Shown here piece by piece: positions 25,063 through 33,800 of a stretch of 64,000 nt of DNA. Within the stretch, counting starts at the first letter, position 1, and the number at the start of each line of letters is the position of its first letter. The stretch comes from Merdimonas sp963929015 (GTDB lineage: Bacteria > Bacillota > Clostridia > Lachnospirales > Lachnospiraceae): contig NZ_CAWVHE010000018.1 of NCBI RefSeq assembly GCF_963929015.1, forward strand, positions 62,001-126,000, written 5' to 3'. The position numbers and the translations under genes are program-made. The notes beneath the pieces are model-generated. The model saw nothing but the letters and a program-made list of their open reading frames with translations, was not told the DNA's origin and searched no databases.

Positions 25063-25716
25063 ATGAAGATTTGTAAAGTTTGCGGCGCAGAGGTGCCGGA
25101 TAACGCATCCTTCTGTGCAAAATGCGGCGGAAGAATGGAGCAGGAGGCGAATCCGCAGCAAAGCCAGGAGAAACAAAGCCAGGATCAGGCCGGCCAGGAG
25201 CAGCAGGCCCAGTATCAGCAGTCGCCGAACCAGCAGTACCAGAGAGGGTATCAGCAGCAGGGACAGCAGACACAGTATCAGCAGCAGGGACAGCAGGGAC
25301 AGCAGACACAGTATCAGCAGCAGTACAGGCAGCAGGGACAGTATCAGCAGTACTATCAGGCTCCGGCAGATCCTTATGACCATACGGCAGAGTTTGACAA
25401 GAAGGATATTTCGGATAATAAGGTGTTTGCCATGATCGCTTATCTGACCGGAACGATCGGGATCATTATCGCGCTTCTGGCAGGAAACAAGTCGGAATAT
25501 GCCATGTTCCATGTAAGACAGGCTCTGAAGTTTACCGTGCTCTCTACGCTGACGGGGATCGTGGCGCTGGTTCTGTGCTGGACCATTGTGGTGCCGTTTA
25601 TCGCGGTTATTTTCTATCTGGTGCTTTTTGTGTGCCGGATCATCGCGTTTTTCTCCATCTGCGGAGGAAAAGTAAAAGAACCCTATATTGTCAGAAGTTT
25701 TGGGTTTTTAAGATAG
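25063..25716 (+). CDS. Zinc-ribbon, Gln-rich, DUF4870-like membrane protein
   Basis: A 217-residue protein with three parts. Residues 1-25 form a zinc ribbon (CKVCGAEV, CAKCGGRM). Residues about 28-104 are a low-complexity Gln/Tyr/Gly stretch made of repeated YQQQGQQ units. The rest has three transmembrane helices in the DUF4870-like arrangement, where MFHVRQALKF precedes the second helix. AAGGAGG precedes the ATG. No function is established; zinc-ribbon plus membrane proteins of this kind are abundant in Lachnospiraceae. Its position between the rplA and rplJ transcripts is unusual, because these ribosomal operons are normally adjacent. Confidence 0.75.
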   Translation: MKICKVCGAEVPDNASFCAKCGGRMEQEANPQQSQEKQSQDQAGQEQQAQYQQSPNQQYQRGYQQQGQQTQYQQQGQQGQQTQYQQQYRQQGQYQQYYQAPADPYDHTAEFDKKDISDNKVFAMIAYLTGTIGIIIALLAGNKSEYAMFHVRQALKFTVLSTLTGIVALVLCWTIVVPFIAVIFYLVLFVCRIIAFFSICGGKVKEPYIVRSFGFLR

Positions 25717-25725
25717 GAAAAGGTG

Positions 25726-25754
25726 TTGACAGATATCGGCGAGTATGCTATCTT
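25726..25754 (+). promoter_or_regulatory. Promoter of rplJ-rplL
   Basis: TTGACA (25726-25731) and TATCTT (25749-25754) with a 17-base spacer, directly upstream of the L10 leader. Confidence 0.8.
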
Positions 25755-25760
25755 AATAAA

Positions 25761-25830
25761 AGACTGCCGAAGACAGCAGGTGCGTAAGCGTAAGTAGTAA
25801 TACGCCTGCCGAGGAGAGTTAGATTCGAGT
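25761..25830 (+). promoter_or_regulatory. Ribosomal protein L10 leader
   Basis: The pattern ACTGCCGAAGACAGCAGGTGCG ... CGCCTGCCGAGGAGAG with its bracketed stem is the known L10 leader of Firmicutes rplJL operons, which binds the L10(L12)4 complex and represses the operon. It sits between the promoter and the attenuator. Confidence 0.85.
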
Positions 25831-25844
25831 GATGAATTTACAAT

Positions 25845-25877
25845 GCCTCTGTGTCTTTTGGCACAGAGGCTTTTTAT
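25845..25877 (+). terminator. Attenuator terminator in the rplJ leader
   Basis: GCCTCTGTG/CACAGAGGC stem with an 8-base loop and TTTTTAT lies 46 bases before the rplJ start. It is the expression platform of the L10 leader. Confidence 0.9.
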
Positions 25878-25922
25878 ATTTCCTTAAAGCAGTCAAAAAT
25901 CTTACAAGGAGGTATACCATTC

Positions 25923-26510
25923 GTGGCAAAAGTGGAATTAAAACAACCGGTTGTACAGGCAATCGCAGAAGATGTAAAAGATGCGGCAAGCGTTGTGCTG
26001 GTAGATTACCGCGGACTGACTGTTGCACAGGATACAGAGCTGCGTAAGCAGATGAGAGAAGCCGGGATCATCTACAAGGTTTGCAAAAACACCATGATGA
26101 AGAGAGCTTTTGAAGGAACAGATTTTGCTGTTCTGGACGAGCATCTGGAAGGTCCCAGTGCTATCGCGATTTCCAAAGACGACGCGACAGCTCCGGCGAG
26201 AATCCTGTGCAAATTTGCAAAAGACGCAAAAGCCCTGGAGTTAAAGGCTGGTGTTGTGGAAGGAACTTTCTATGACGTAAACGGACTGACAGAGCTGTCC
26301 AAGATCCCGTCAAGAGAAGAACTGCTGTCCAAGCTGCTTGGAAGCCTGCAGTCACCCATCACAAACCTGGCCCGCGTTCTCAATCAGATTGCAGAACAGG
26401 GCGGCGCAGCAAACTGCGAAGCAGCTCCTGCAGAGGAAGCGCCCGCAGCAGAGGAAGCGCCGGCTGCAGAGGAAGCACCTGCAGCAGAAGAAGCTCCGGC
26501 TGCAGAGTAG
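25923..26510 (+). CDS. rplJ: 50S ribosomal protein L10
   Basis: A 195-residue L10 that anchors L7/L12 dimers on the ribosomal stalk. It starts at GTG (25923) eight bases behind AAGGAGG. Family motifs are VVLVDYRGLTVAQDTELR near residue 21 and YKVCKNTMMKRA near 47. The usual protein is about 165-175 residues. Here the C-terminal helix is followed by an acidic tail made of repeated EEAPAA units (about residues 168-195). The tail looks like a simple-sequence expansion. The gene is regulated by the L10 leader and attenuator. Confidence 0.96.
   Translation: MAKVELKQPVVQAIAEDVKDAASVVLVDYRGLTVAQDTELRKQMREAGIIYKVCKNTMMKRAFEGTDFAVLDEHLEGPSAIAISKDDATAPARILCKFAKDAKALELKAGVVEGTFYDVNGLTELSKIPSREELLSKLLGSLQSPITNLARVLNQIAEQGGAANCEAAPAEEAPAAEEAPAAEEAPAAEEAPAAE
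26424..26508. repeat. In-frame tandem repeat encoding the EEAPAA tail of L10
   Basis: Imperfect 18-base units of the type GCAGAGGAAGC(G/A)CC(C/G)GC repeat about four times at the 3' end of rplJ, with silent differences between copies. Confidence 0.85.
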
Positions 26511-26593
26511 CCTGAAGAAAGCTTCATAGTGCCGTTCCCCGGGCATAAGACAGGGGACATTCAATGAAAATAATAAAAATGGAGGAAAATAAA

Positions 26594-26971
26594 ATGGCAA
26601 AAATGACAACAGCAGAATTTATTGATGCTATCAAAGAGTTATCTGTATTAGAGTTAAATGAGCTCGTAAAAGCTTGCGAAGAAGAGTTTGGCGTATCTGC
26701 AGCAGCAGGCGTTGTAGTTGCAGCAGCAGCAGGAGACGGAGCTGCAGCAGCAGAAGAGAAGGATGAGTTCGATGTAGAACTTGTATCCGCAGGCGCATCC
26801 AAGGTTAAGGTTATCAAGGTTGTTCGTGAGATCACCGGTCTTGGACTGAAGGAAGCTAAGGCTCTGGTAGACGAGGCTCCGAAGACTGTAAAAGAAGGCG
26901 TATCCAAGGCAGAGGCTGAGGAGATCAAGGCTAAACTTGAGGCTGAAGGCGCTGAAGTCAACATGAAATAA
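26594..26971 (+). CDS. rplL: 50S ribosomal protein L7/L12
   Basis: A 125-residue stalk protein that recruits translational GTPases. It has the N-terminal dimerisation domain (ELSVLELNELVKACEEEFGV), an Ala-rich hinge near residues 38-55 and the C-terminal domain with KVIKVVREITGLGLKEAKALV. TGGAGGA lies 10 bases before the ATG at 26594. A strong terminator follows, so transcription of rpoB does not continue directly from rplL. Confidence 0.97.
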   Translation: MAKMTTAEFIDAIKELSVLELNELVKACEEEFGVSAAAGVVVAAAAGDGAAAAEEKDEFDVELVSAGASKVKVIKVVREITGLGLKEAKALVDEAPKTVKEGVSKAEAEEIKAKLEAEGAEVNMK

Positions 26972-26997
26972 TTGCAGTCTTGTACAAGATTGTGCTA

Positions 26998-27035
26998 AAA
27001 GGCTCCGCAGGAAATCCTGCGGAGCCTTTCTTTAT
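26998..27035 (+). terminator. Intrinsic terminator after rplL
   Basis: A 15-bp GC-rich perfect stem (AAAGGCTCCGCAGGA with its complement) and loop AA, followed by CTTTCTTTAT. Confidence 0.93.
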
Positions 27036-27109
27036 GATCGAATATAGCTTTCCAGAAACGGATGTGTTAAAATAAAACGATATTTTTTCATCTGGAGGAA
27101 TGTTTGTTT

Positions 27110-28900
27110 ATGAAACGATTGTTGGGATATTTAAAATATCATCCGGTCATCACGGTGCTGGCCCCGCTCTTTAAAATGCTGGAAGCCACCTTTGAACTGT
27201 TTGTGCCGCTGGTGGTCGCCCGGATGATCGATGTGGGCGTGGCGGGAAACAACCCGTCTTATCTGTGGAAGATGGGAGGGCTGCTGGTGCTTCTTGGCGT
27301 GGCGGGGATTTCCTTTTCCCTGACCGCCCAGTATTTTGCGGCAAAATCTGCCATTTCCACCGGAAAGATGATACGGCGGGATCTGTTTGCCCATATCAAC
27401 CGGCTTTCTTATCAGGAGATCGACACCATCGGAACGTCGACTTTGATCAACCGGATGACAGGGGACATCAATCAGGTGCAGAACGGGATTAACATGTTCC
27501 TGCGCCTTTTCCTGCGATCCCCTTTTGTGGTTATCGGCGCTATGGTGATGGCATTTGCGGTGGACGTGAAAGCGGCCGTGCCTTTTGCGGTTGCGATCCC
27601 GGCGCTCCTTGTGGTGGTATTCGCCATCCTTCTTTTTAGTATGCCTCTGTATAAAAAGGTGCAGAAGCAGCTGGACAGGATCCTCTTAAGCACGCGGGAA
27701 AATCTTCTTGGGATCCGCGTGATCCGGGCCTTTTCCAGACAGGAGTCGGAGAAAGAGAGATTTTGCAAAGAAACGAAGGATTTCTATCAGCGGCAGGTGT
27801 TTGTGGGAAAAATCTCAGCGCTCCTGAATCCGCTTACTTATGTGATCATCAATCTGGGAATCATTGCCATCCTGTATTACGGAGGGCGTCAGGTCAATGC
27901 AGGAGATCTGTCACAGGGGCAGCTGATCGCGCTGATCAACTATATGTCCCAGATCCTGACGGAACTGGTAAAGCTTGCCAATCTGATCATTCTTTTGTCC
28001 CGGGCCATGGCAAGCCTCTCCCGGGTGAATGCTATTTTTGATGTAAAACCGTCCATTTCCACAGAAGGAAAGGAACTGAAGGCGCCGGATCCTGCGGAAG
28101 GGAAAGCGGTTGCGGTCCCGGCAGTGGAATTTGATCATGTAAGTTTTGCCTATGCTGGTGGGAAAAGTGAAGTGCTCCACGACCTGACGTTTTCTGCCAT
28201 GTCAGGTGAGACGATTGGCATCATCGGCGGGACCGGCTCAGGCAAATCCACGCTGGCGAACCTCATTCCCAGATTCTACGATATCGGGAAGGGCTCCATT
28301 CGGCTGTTCGGACAGGAGATAAGGACGTTAAGTCCTGCTTCCATCCGGCGGCGCATCGGCATTGTGCCCCAGAAAGCGGCTCTCTTTTCTGGAACCCTCC
28401 GGCAAAATATGCAGTGGGGGAAACGAGATGCTTCGGATGAAGAAATTTACCGGGCTCTTGATACGGCCCAGGCCAGAGAGTTTGTAGATGCCAAAGAAAA
28501 GGGACTGGATCTTTCCATCCAGCAGGGAGGCTCCAACCTGTCCGGCGGACAACGCCAGCGTCTGACCATTGCAAGAGCGCTGGTGGGAAGGCCAAAGATC
28601 CTGATCCTGGACGACAGTGCGTCAGCCCTTGACTTTGCCACGGACGCAAAGCTTCGGGGCGCGCTGAAAAGAGACACGGGAGAGAGCACGGTCTTTCTGA
28701 TCTCCCAGCGGGTATCGGCGGTTCAGAACGCGGACAAGATTCTGGTGATGGAAGACGGAAGACTGGCCGGATGCGGAACACATCCGGAGCTGCTTAAGTC
28801 CTGCCCGGTCTACCGGGAGATCTGCGCGTCCCAGTCTGCCGGAGACCTGCCGGCAGAAAAAGCAGTATCAGAAGGAAAGGAGGAAGTGGCAAATGCCTGA
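27110..28900 (+). CDS. ABC exporter half-transporter, subunit 1 (degenerate ATPase site)
   Basis: A 596-residue type IV ABC half-transporter with six transmembrane helices (residues 1-310) fused to an ATPase domain. Walker A is GGTGSGKST near residue 377, and the signature is LSGGQ near 480. Walker B reads LILDDSASALD, where Asp replaces the catalytic Glu. This is the mark of the degenerate subunit of heterodimeric exporters such as TM287/288 or BmrCD. A TTG at 27104 is in frame, but the ATG at 27110 behind GGAGGA is the better start. It overlaps its partner gene by eight bases. Substrate unknown (drug or lipid). Confidence 0.92.
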   Translation: MKRLLGYLKYHPVITVLAPLFKMLEATFELFVPLVVARMIDVGVAGNNPSYLWKMGGLLVLLGVAGISFSLTAQYFAAKSAISTGKMIRRDLFAHINRLSYQEIDTIGTSTLINRMTGDINQVQNGINMFLRLFLRSPFVVIGAMVMAFAVDVKAAVPFAVAIPALLVVVFAILLFSMPLYKKVQKQLDRILLSTRENLLGIRVIRAFSRQESEKERFCKETKDFYQRQVFVGKISALLNPLTYVIINLGIIAILYYGGRQVNAGDLSQGQLIALINYMSQILTELVKLANLIILLSRAMASLSRVNAIFDVKPSISTEGKELKAPDPAEGKAVAVPAVEFDHVSFAYAGGKSEVLHDLTFSAMSGETIGIIGGTGSGKSTLANLIPRFYDIGKGSIRLFGQEIRTLSPASIRRRIGIVPQKAALFSGTLRQNMQWGKRDASDEEIYRALDTAQAREFVDAKEKGLDLSIQQGGSNLSGGQRQRLTIARALVGRPKILILDDSASALDFATDAKLRGALKRDTGESTVFLISQRVSAVQNADKILVMEDGRLAGCGTHPELLKSCPVYREICASQSAGDLPAEKAVSEGKEEVANA

Positions 28901-30659
28901 TCAGACACAAACATTGAAATCTCAAAACCAGCAGACATTGCGGAAGATTTTCCGTTATATCCGTCCTTACTGGCATCTGGTGATCCTGTCCCTTCTGCTT
29001 GCGGCGGTGACCGTGGCGCTTACCTTGTATGTGCCGATCCTGACCGGGCGGGCGGTGGACGCTATTGCCGGAAAAGATCTGGTGAATTTCCATACCTTAT
29101 TTGCCCTGATCACAAGTATCGCTGTTTCTGTTTTCGTTACGGCTGTGGCGCAGTGGATCATGAATCATGTAAACAATCTGATTACCTACCGGGTGGTGCG
29201 GTCTCTTCGGACCCGTGCCTTTGAGCATCTGCAGGAGCTTCCGCTTTCTTATGTGGATCGCCATCCTTACGGCGATCTGATGAGCCGGATCGTAACGGAT
29301 ATTGATCAGTTTTCGGACGGCCTGCTTCTTGGATTTACCCAGTTTTTTACCAGCGCCATTACCATTCTTGGAACCATTGGATTTATGCTGAGCATCAATC
29401 CCTGGATCACGCTGGTAGTGGTGGTGTTAAGCCCTATGTCCTTTCTGGTGGCAAATTTTATCTCGAAAAAATCATTTACCATGTTTAAAAAACAGTCGGA
29501 GACCAGAGGAGAACTGACCGGATTTACCAATGAAATGCTGGGCGGCATTAAGGTGGTCCAGGCGTTTGGTCATCAGGAAGAGGCCATCAGAGAATTTGAA
29601 GAGATCAACGAGCGCCTTTCGGGTTATTCCCTGAAAGCGACGTTCTTTTCCTCTATCACCAATCCGGCCACCCGGTTTATGTATTCCTGTATTTACGCAG
29701 GAGTGACCATCGCCGGGTGCTTTGGTGTGATCGGCAGTATGCTGACAGTGGGACAACTTTCCAGTTTCTTAAGTTATACCAATCAGTATACGAAGCCTTT
29801 TAATGATATTACCAGTGTGCTGACGGAGTTCCAGAATTCCATCGCTTCGGCGGCGCGGGTATTTGCCTTTCTGGAGGAGGCGCCGGAGACGCCGGAGCCT
29901 GCGGACGCTATGGAGCTTACGGATCCCCGGGGAGAGATCAGACTGAAGGATGTGGAATTTTCTTATACGCCGGAGGTTCCGCTGATCCGGAATCTGAACC
30001 TGCATGTATCGCCGGGACAAAGGATCGCCATCGTCGGCCCTACAGGCTGCGGAAAAACGACGCTGATCAATCTGCTGATGCGGTTCTATGATGTGAATGC
30101 CGGTTCCATTCAGGTGGACGGCTGCGATATCCGAAAGCTGACCCGGGAATCCCTGCGGAGCAGCTACGGCATGGTGCTGCAGGAAACCTGGCTGAAATCT
30201 GCCACGATCCGGGAAAATATTGCATACGGGAAACCGGACGCAACAGAGGAAGAGATCATCGCGGCTGCAAAAGAGGCCTATGCTCACAGCTTTATCATGC
30301 GGCTGCCGGAAGGCTATGACACGATTATTACGGAAGGCGGGGAAAACCTGTCTCAGGGACAGAAGCAGCTTCTGTGTATCGCCCGTATCATGTTGTGCCT
30401 GCCGTCGATGCTGATCCTGGATGAGGCGACTTCATCGATTGATACCATGACAGAGCTTCGGATCCAGCGGGCGTTTGAGCAGCTGATGAAGGGACGTACC
30501 AGCTTCGTTGTGGCCCACCGGCTGTCCACCATTCAGACGGCGGATGTGATCCTGGTGATGGACAAAGGGCATATCATCGAGCAGGGAACCCATGAAGAAC
30601 TGCTGGCAAAGGGCGGCTTCTATGCGAATCTGTACAACAGTCAGTTCGCACCGGCGTAG
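28893..30659 (+). CDS. ABC exporter half-transporter, subunit 2 (catalytic)
   Basis: A 588-residue partner of the preceding gene. Six transmembrane helices (to about residue 320) are followed by an ATPase domain with Walker A GPTGCGKTT near residue 380, and Walker B LILDEATSSID with the intact catalytic Glu. The signature is LSQGQ instead of LSGGQ. The substituted signature here and the missing Glu in the other subunit would give one working and one impaired ATP site in the dimer, as known for heterodimeric multidrug exporters. The overlap with the upstream gene shows translational coupling. The pair lies between rplL and rpoB. Confidence 0.92.
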   Translation: MPDQTQTLKSQNQQTLRKIFRYIRPYWHLVILSLLLAAVTVALTLYVPILTGRAVDAIAGKDLVNFHTLFALITSIAVSVFVTAVAQWIMNHVNNLITYRVVRSLRTRAFEHLQELPLSYVDRHPYGDLMSRIVTDIDQFSDGLLLGFTQFFTSAITILGTIGFMLSINPWITLVVVVLSPMSFLVANFISKKSFTMFKKQSETRGELTGFTNEMLGGIKVVQAFGHQEEAIREFEEINERLSGYSLKATFFSSITNPATRFMYSCIYAGVTIAGCFGVIGSMLTVGQLSSFLSYTNQYTKPFNDITSVLTEFQNSIASAARVFAFLEEAPETPEPADAMELTDPRGEIRLKDVEFSYTPEVPLIRNLNLHVSPGQRIAIVGPTGCGKTTLINLLMRFYDVNAGSIQVDGCDIRKLTRESLRSSYGMVLQETWLKSATIRENIAYGKPDATEEEIIAAAKEAYAHSFIMRLPEGYDTIITEGGENLSQGQKQLLCIARIMLCLPSMLILDEATSSIDTMTELRIQRAFEQLMKGRTSFVVAHRLSTIQTADVILVMDKGHIIEQGTHEELLAKGGFYANLYNSQFAPA

Positions 30660-30681
30660 GAAAGTTTTCCTGGAAAAATCG

Positions 30682-30711
30682 TTGACAACCCTTGACAACC
30701 TGTGCTATAGT
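30682..30711 (+). promoter_or_regulatory. Promoter of rpoB-rpoC
   Basis: TTGACA (30682-30687) and TATAGT (30706-30711) are 18 bases apart. A second TTGACAACC at 30691-30699 repeats the -35 region but is too close to this -10. Confidence 0.7.
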
Positions 30712-30847
30712 AAAAAATGCGCTATTGTGGAAACTTATGCCAAAAAACCCTGTATACAAGGGCTGAATCATGAGAAAACCACGGCTTTTGCAACTGTTAT
30801 GGGCGGCTCTCAGCCCGACAAAAAATATAGAGGAGTGAAACGTCAAT

Positions 30848-33800
30848 ATGGAGAAAAACAGAATTCGTCCCATCAAAAGCGGAAAGAGTTCACGCATGAG
30901 CTATTCCAGACAAAAAGAAGTGCTTCAGATGCCGAATCTGATCGAAGTTCAGAAAGATTCCTATCAGTGGTTTCTGGACGAAGGATTGAAAGAAGTATTT
31001 GATGATATTTCTCCGATTGCTGATTACAGCGGTCACTTAAGTCTGGAGTTTGTTGACTTTACCTTGTGCGAGGATGATGTGAAGTACTCAATCGAAGAGT
31101 GCAAAGAAAGGGATGCGACCTATGCCGCGCCCCTGAAGGTAAGAGTAAGACTTCATAATAAAGAAACCGATGAGATCAACGAACATGAAATTTTTATGGG
31201 CGATCTTCCGCTGATGACCAGTACGGGAACCTTCGTGATCAACGGAGCAGAACGTGTTATCGTAAGCCAGCTGGTTCGTTCTCCCGGAATTTACTATGCG
31301 ATCTCTCACGATAAACTGGGGAAAAAATTATATTCCTGTACCGTGATCCCGAATCGCGGCGCATGGCTGGAGTACGAGACGGATTCCAATGACGTTTTTT
31401 ATGTACGGGTAGACAGAACGAGAAAGGTACCGATCACTGTACTGATCCGTGCGCTTGGGATTGGCACCAATCCGGAGATCCTCGAGCTGTTTGGAGAAGA
31501 GCCCAAGATCCTTGCAAGTTTTGAAAAGGATGCGGCCACCAATTATCAGGAAGGTCTTCTGGAACTGTATAAAAAGATCCGGCCCGGAGAGCCGCTGGCA
31601 GTGGACAGCGCGGAGAGCCTGATCACAAGTATGTTCTTCGATCCCAGACGTTATGACCTTGCGAAAGTCGGAAGATATAAATTTAATAAAAAACTGATGC
31701 TGAGAAACCGCATCAACGGCCAGGTGCTGGCAGAAGATGTGGTAAGTCCGCTGACAGGCGAAGTGATCGCCGAAGCCGGGACAAAGGCCACCAGAGAACT
31801 GGCGGATCAGATCCAGAACGCTGCGGTTCCTTATGTGTGGATCGCACGTCCGGATGAGGAGAGAAATATCAAGGTTCTCTCCAATATGATGGTGGACATT
31901 ACCTCCATCGTGGATGTGGATCCCAAGGAAGTGGGCGTGACAGAACTGGTATATTATCCGGTTCTGGCCGGCATCCTGGAGGAGACGGCAGGGGATGTTG
32001 AGGAGCTTAAGAGCGCCATCAGAAGAGATATCCATGATCTGATTCCGAAGCATATTACAAAGGAAGATATTCTTGCTTCCATTAACTATAACATCCATCT
32101 GGAGTATGGCCTGGGAAATGACGACGACATCGACCACCTGGGCAACCGCCGGATCCGTTCGGTAGGAGAACTTCTGCAGAATCAGTACCGGATCGGTCTG
32201 TCCAGACTGGAACGGGTGGTGCGTGAGCGTATGACCACACAGGATCTGGAGGGAATTTCTCCCCAGTCCCTGATCAACATCAAACCGGTGACAGCGGCTG
32301 TGAAGGAGTTCTTCGGATCTTCCCAGCTGTCCCAGTTTATGGATCAGAACAACCCGCTTGGAGAGCTGACGCACAAGAGACGTCTCTCCGCCCTGGGACC
32401 GGGAGGTCTTTCCAGAGACCGCGCCGGATTCGAGGTGCGAGACGTACATTATTCTCATTATGGAAGAATGTGCCCCATCGAGACGCCTGAAGGACCGAAC
32501 ATTGGTCTGATCAACTCTCTGGCATGCTATGCAAGGATCAACCAGTACGGATTTGTAGAGGCGCCGTACCGCAAGGTCGACAAGTCTGATCCGGCCAATC
32601 CGCGCGTAACCGAGGAAGTGGTTTACATGACAGCAGATGAAGAAGATAACTATCATGTAGCACAGGCGAATACACCTCTGGATGCGGAAGGACATTTTGT
32701 GCATAAAAATGTATCCGGTCGTTACCGTGAGGAGACCCAGGAGTACGAAAGAAGCATGTTCGATTACATGGACGTATCTCCGAAAATGGTATTTTCTGTT
32801 GCGACAGCTCTGATCCCGTTCCTGCAGAACGACGACGCCAACCGTGCGCTGATGGGATCCAACATGCAGCGCCAGGCTGTTCCGCTTCTGATGACAGAAG
32901 CTCCGGTCGTGGGAACAGGTATGGAAGAAAAGGCCGCAGTTGACTCCGGTGTCTGCGTAGTGGCGGAAGAAGGAGGCGTGGTAGAACGCTCTGCATCAAA
33001 TGAGATTACCATCCGTCAGGACGACGGCAGCTTAAAGAAATATAAACTGACCAAGTTTATGAGGAGCAACCAGAGCAACTGCTATAACCAGAGACCGATC
33101 GTATTTAAGGGCGATCGTGTGGAGGCCGGCGACGTGATCGCAGACGGCCCGTCTACTTCCAACGGCGAGATGGCTCTTGGAAAGAATCCGCTGATCGGAT
33201 TTATGACCTGGGAAGGTTATAACTACGAGGACGCGGTACTGTTAAGTGAAAGACTGGTACAGGATGATGTTTACACATCCGTACACATTGAAGAATATGA
33301 GGCAGAGGCCCGCGATACCAAGCTTGGGCCGGAAGAGATCACCCGCGATATCCCGGGCGTAGGCGACGACGCGCTGAAGAACCTGGATGAGAGAGGTATC
33401 ATCCGCATTGGTGCGGAAGTGCGCGCAGGAGATATCCTGGTAGGTAAGGTAACCCCGAAGGGAGAGACCGAACTGACCGCAGAAGAGCGTCTGCTCCGCG
33501 CTATCTTCGGTGAAAAGGCGCGTGAAGTCAGAGATACTTCTCTGAAAGTACCGCATGGAGAATACGGTATCGTAGTAGACGCCAAGGTATTTACCAGAGC
33601 AAACGGGGATGAACTGTCACCGGGGGTAAATCAGGCTGTCCGCATTTATATCGCACAGAAGAGAAAGATCTCTGTGGGCGACAAGATGGCCGGACGTCAC
33701 GGAAATAAGGGTGTCGTTTCCCGAGTCCTTCCTGTGGAGGATATGCCCTTCCTGCCAAACGGACGTCCCCTGGACATCGTGTTAAATCCGCTGGGCGTAC

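Noticed and set aside
25142..25379. Alternative-frame Ser/Arg- or Ala-rich proteins over the CAG-rich repeat
   Set aside because: They arise because repeat DNA is open in all frames; only the zinc-ribbon frame has a start signal and domains at both ends.
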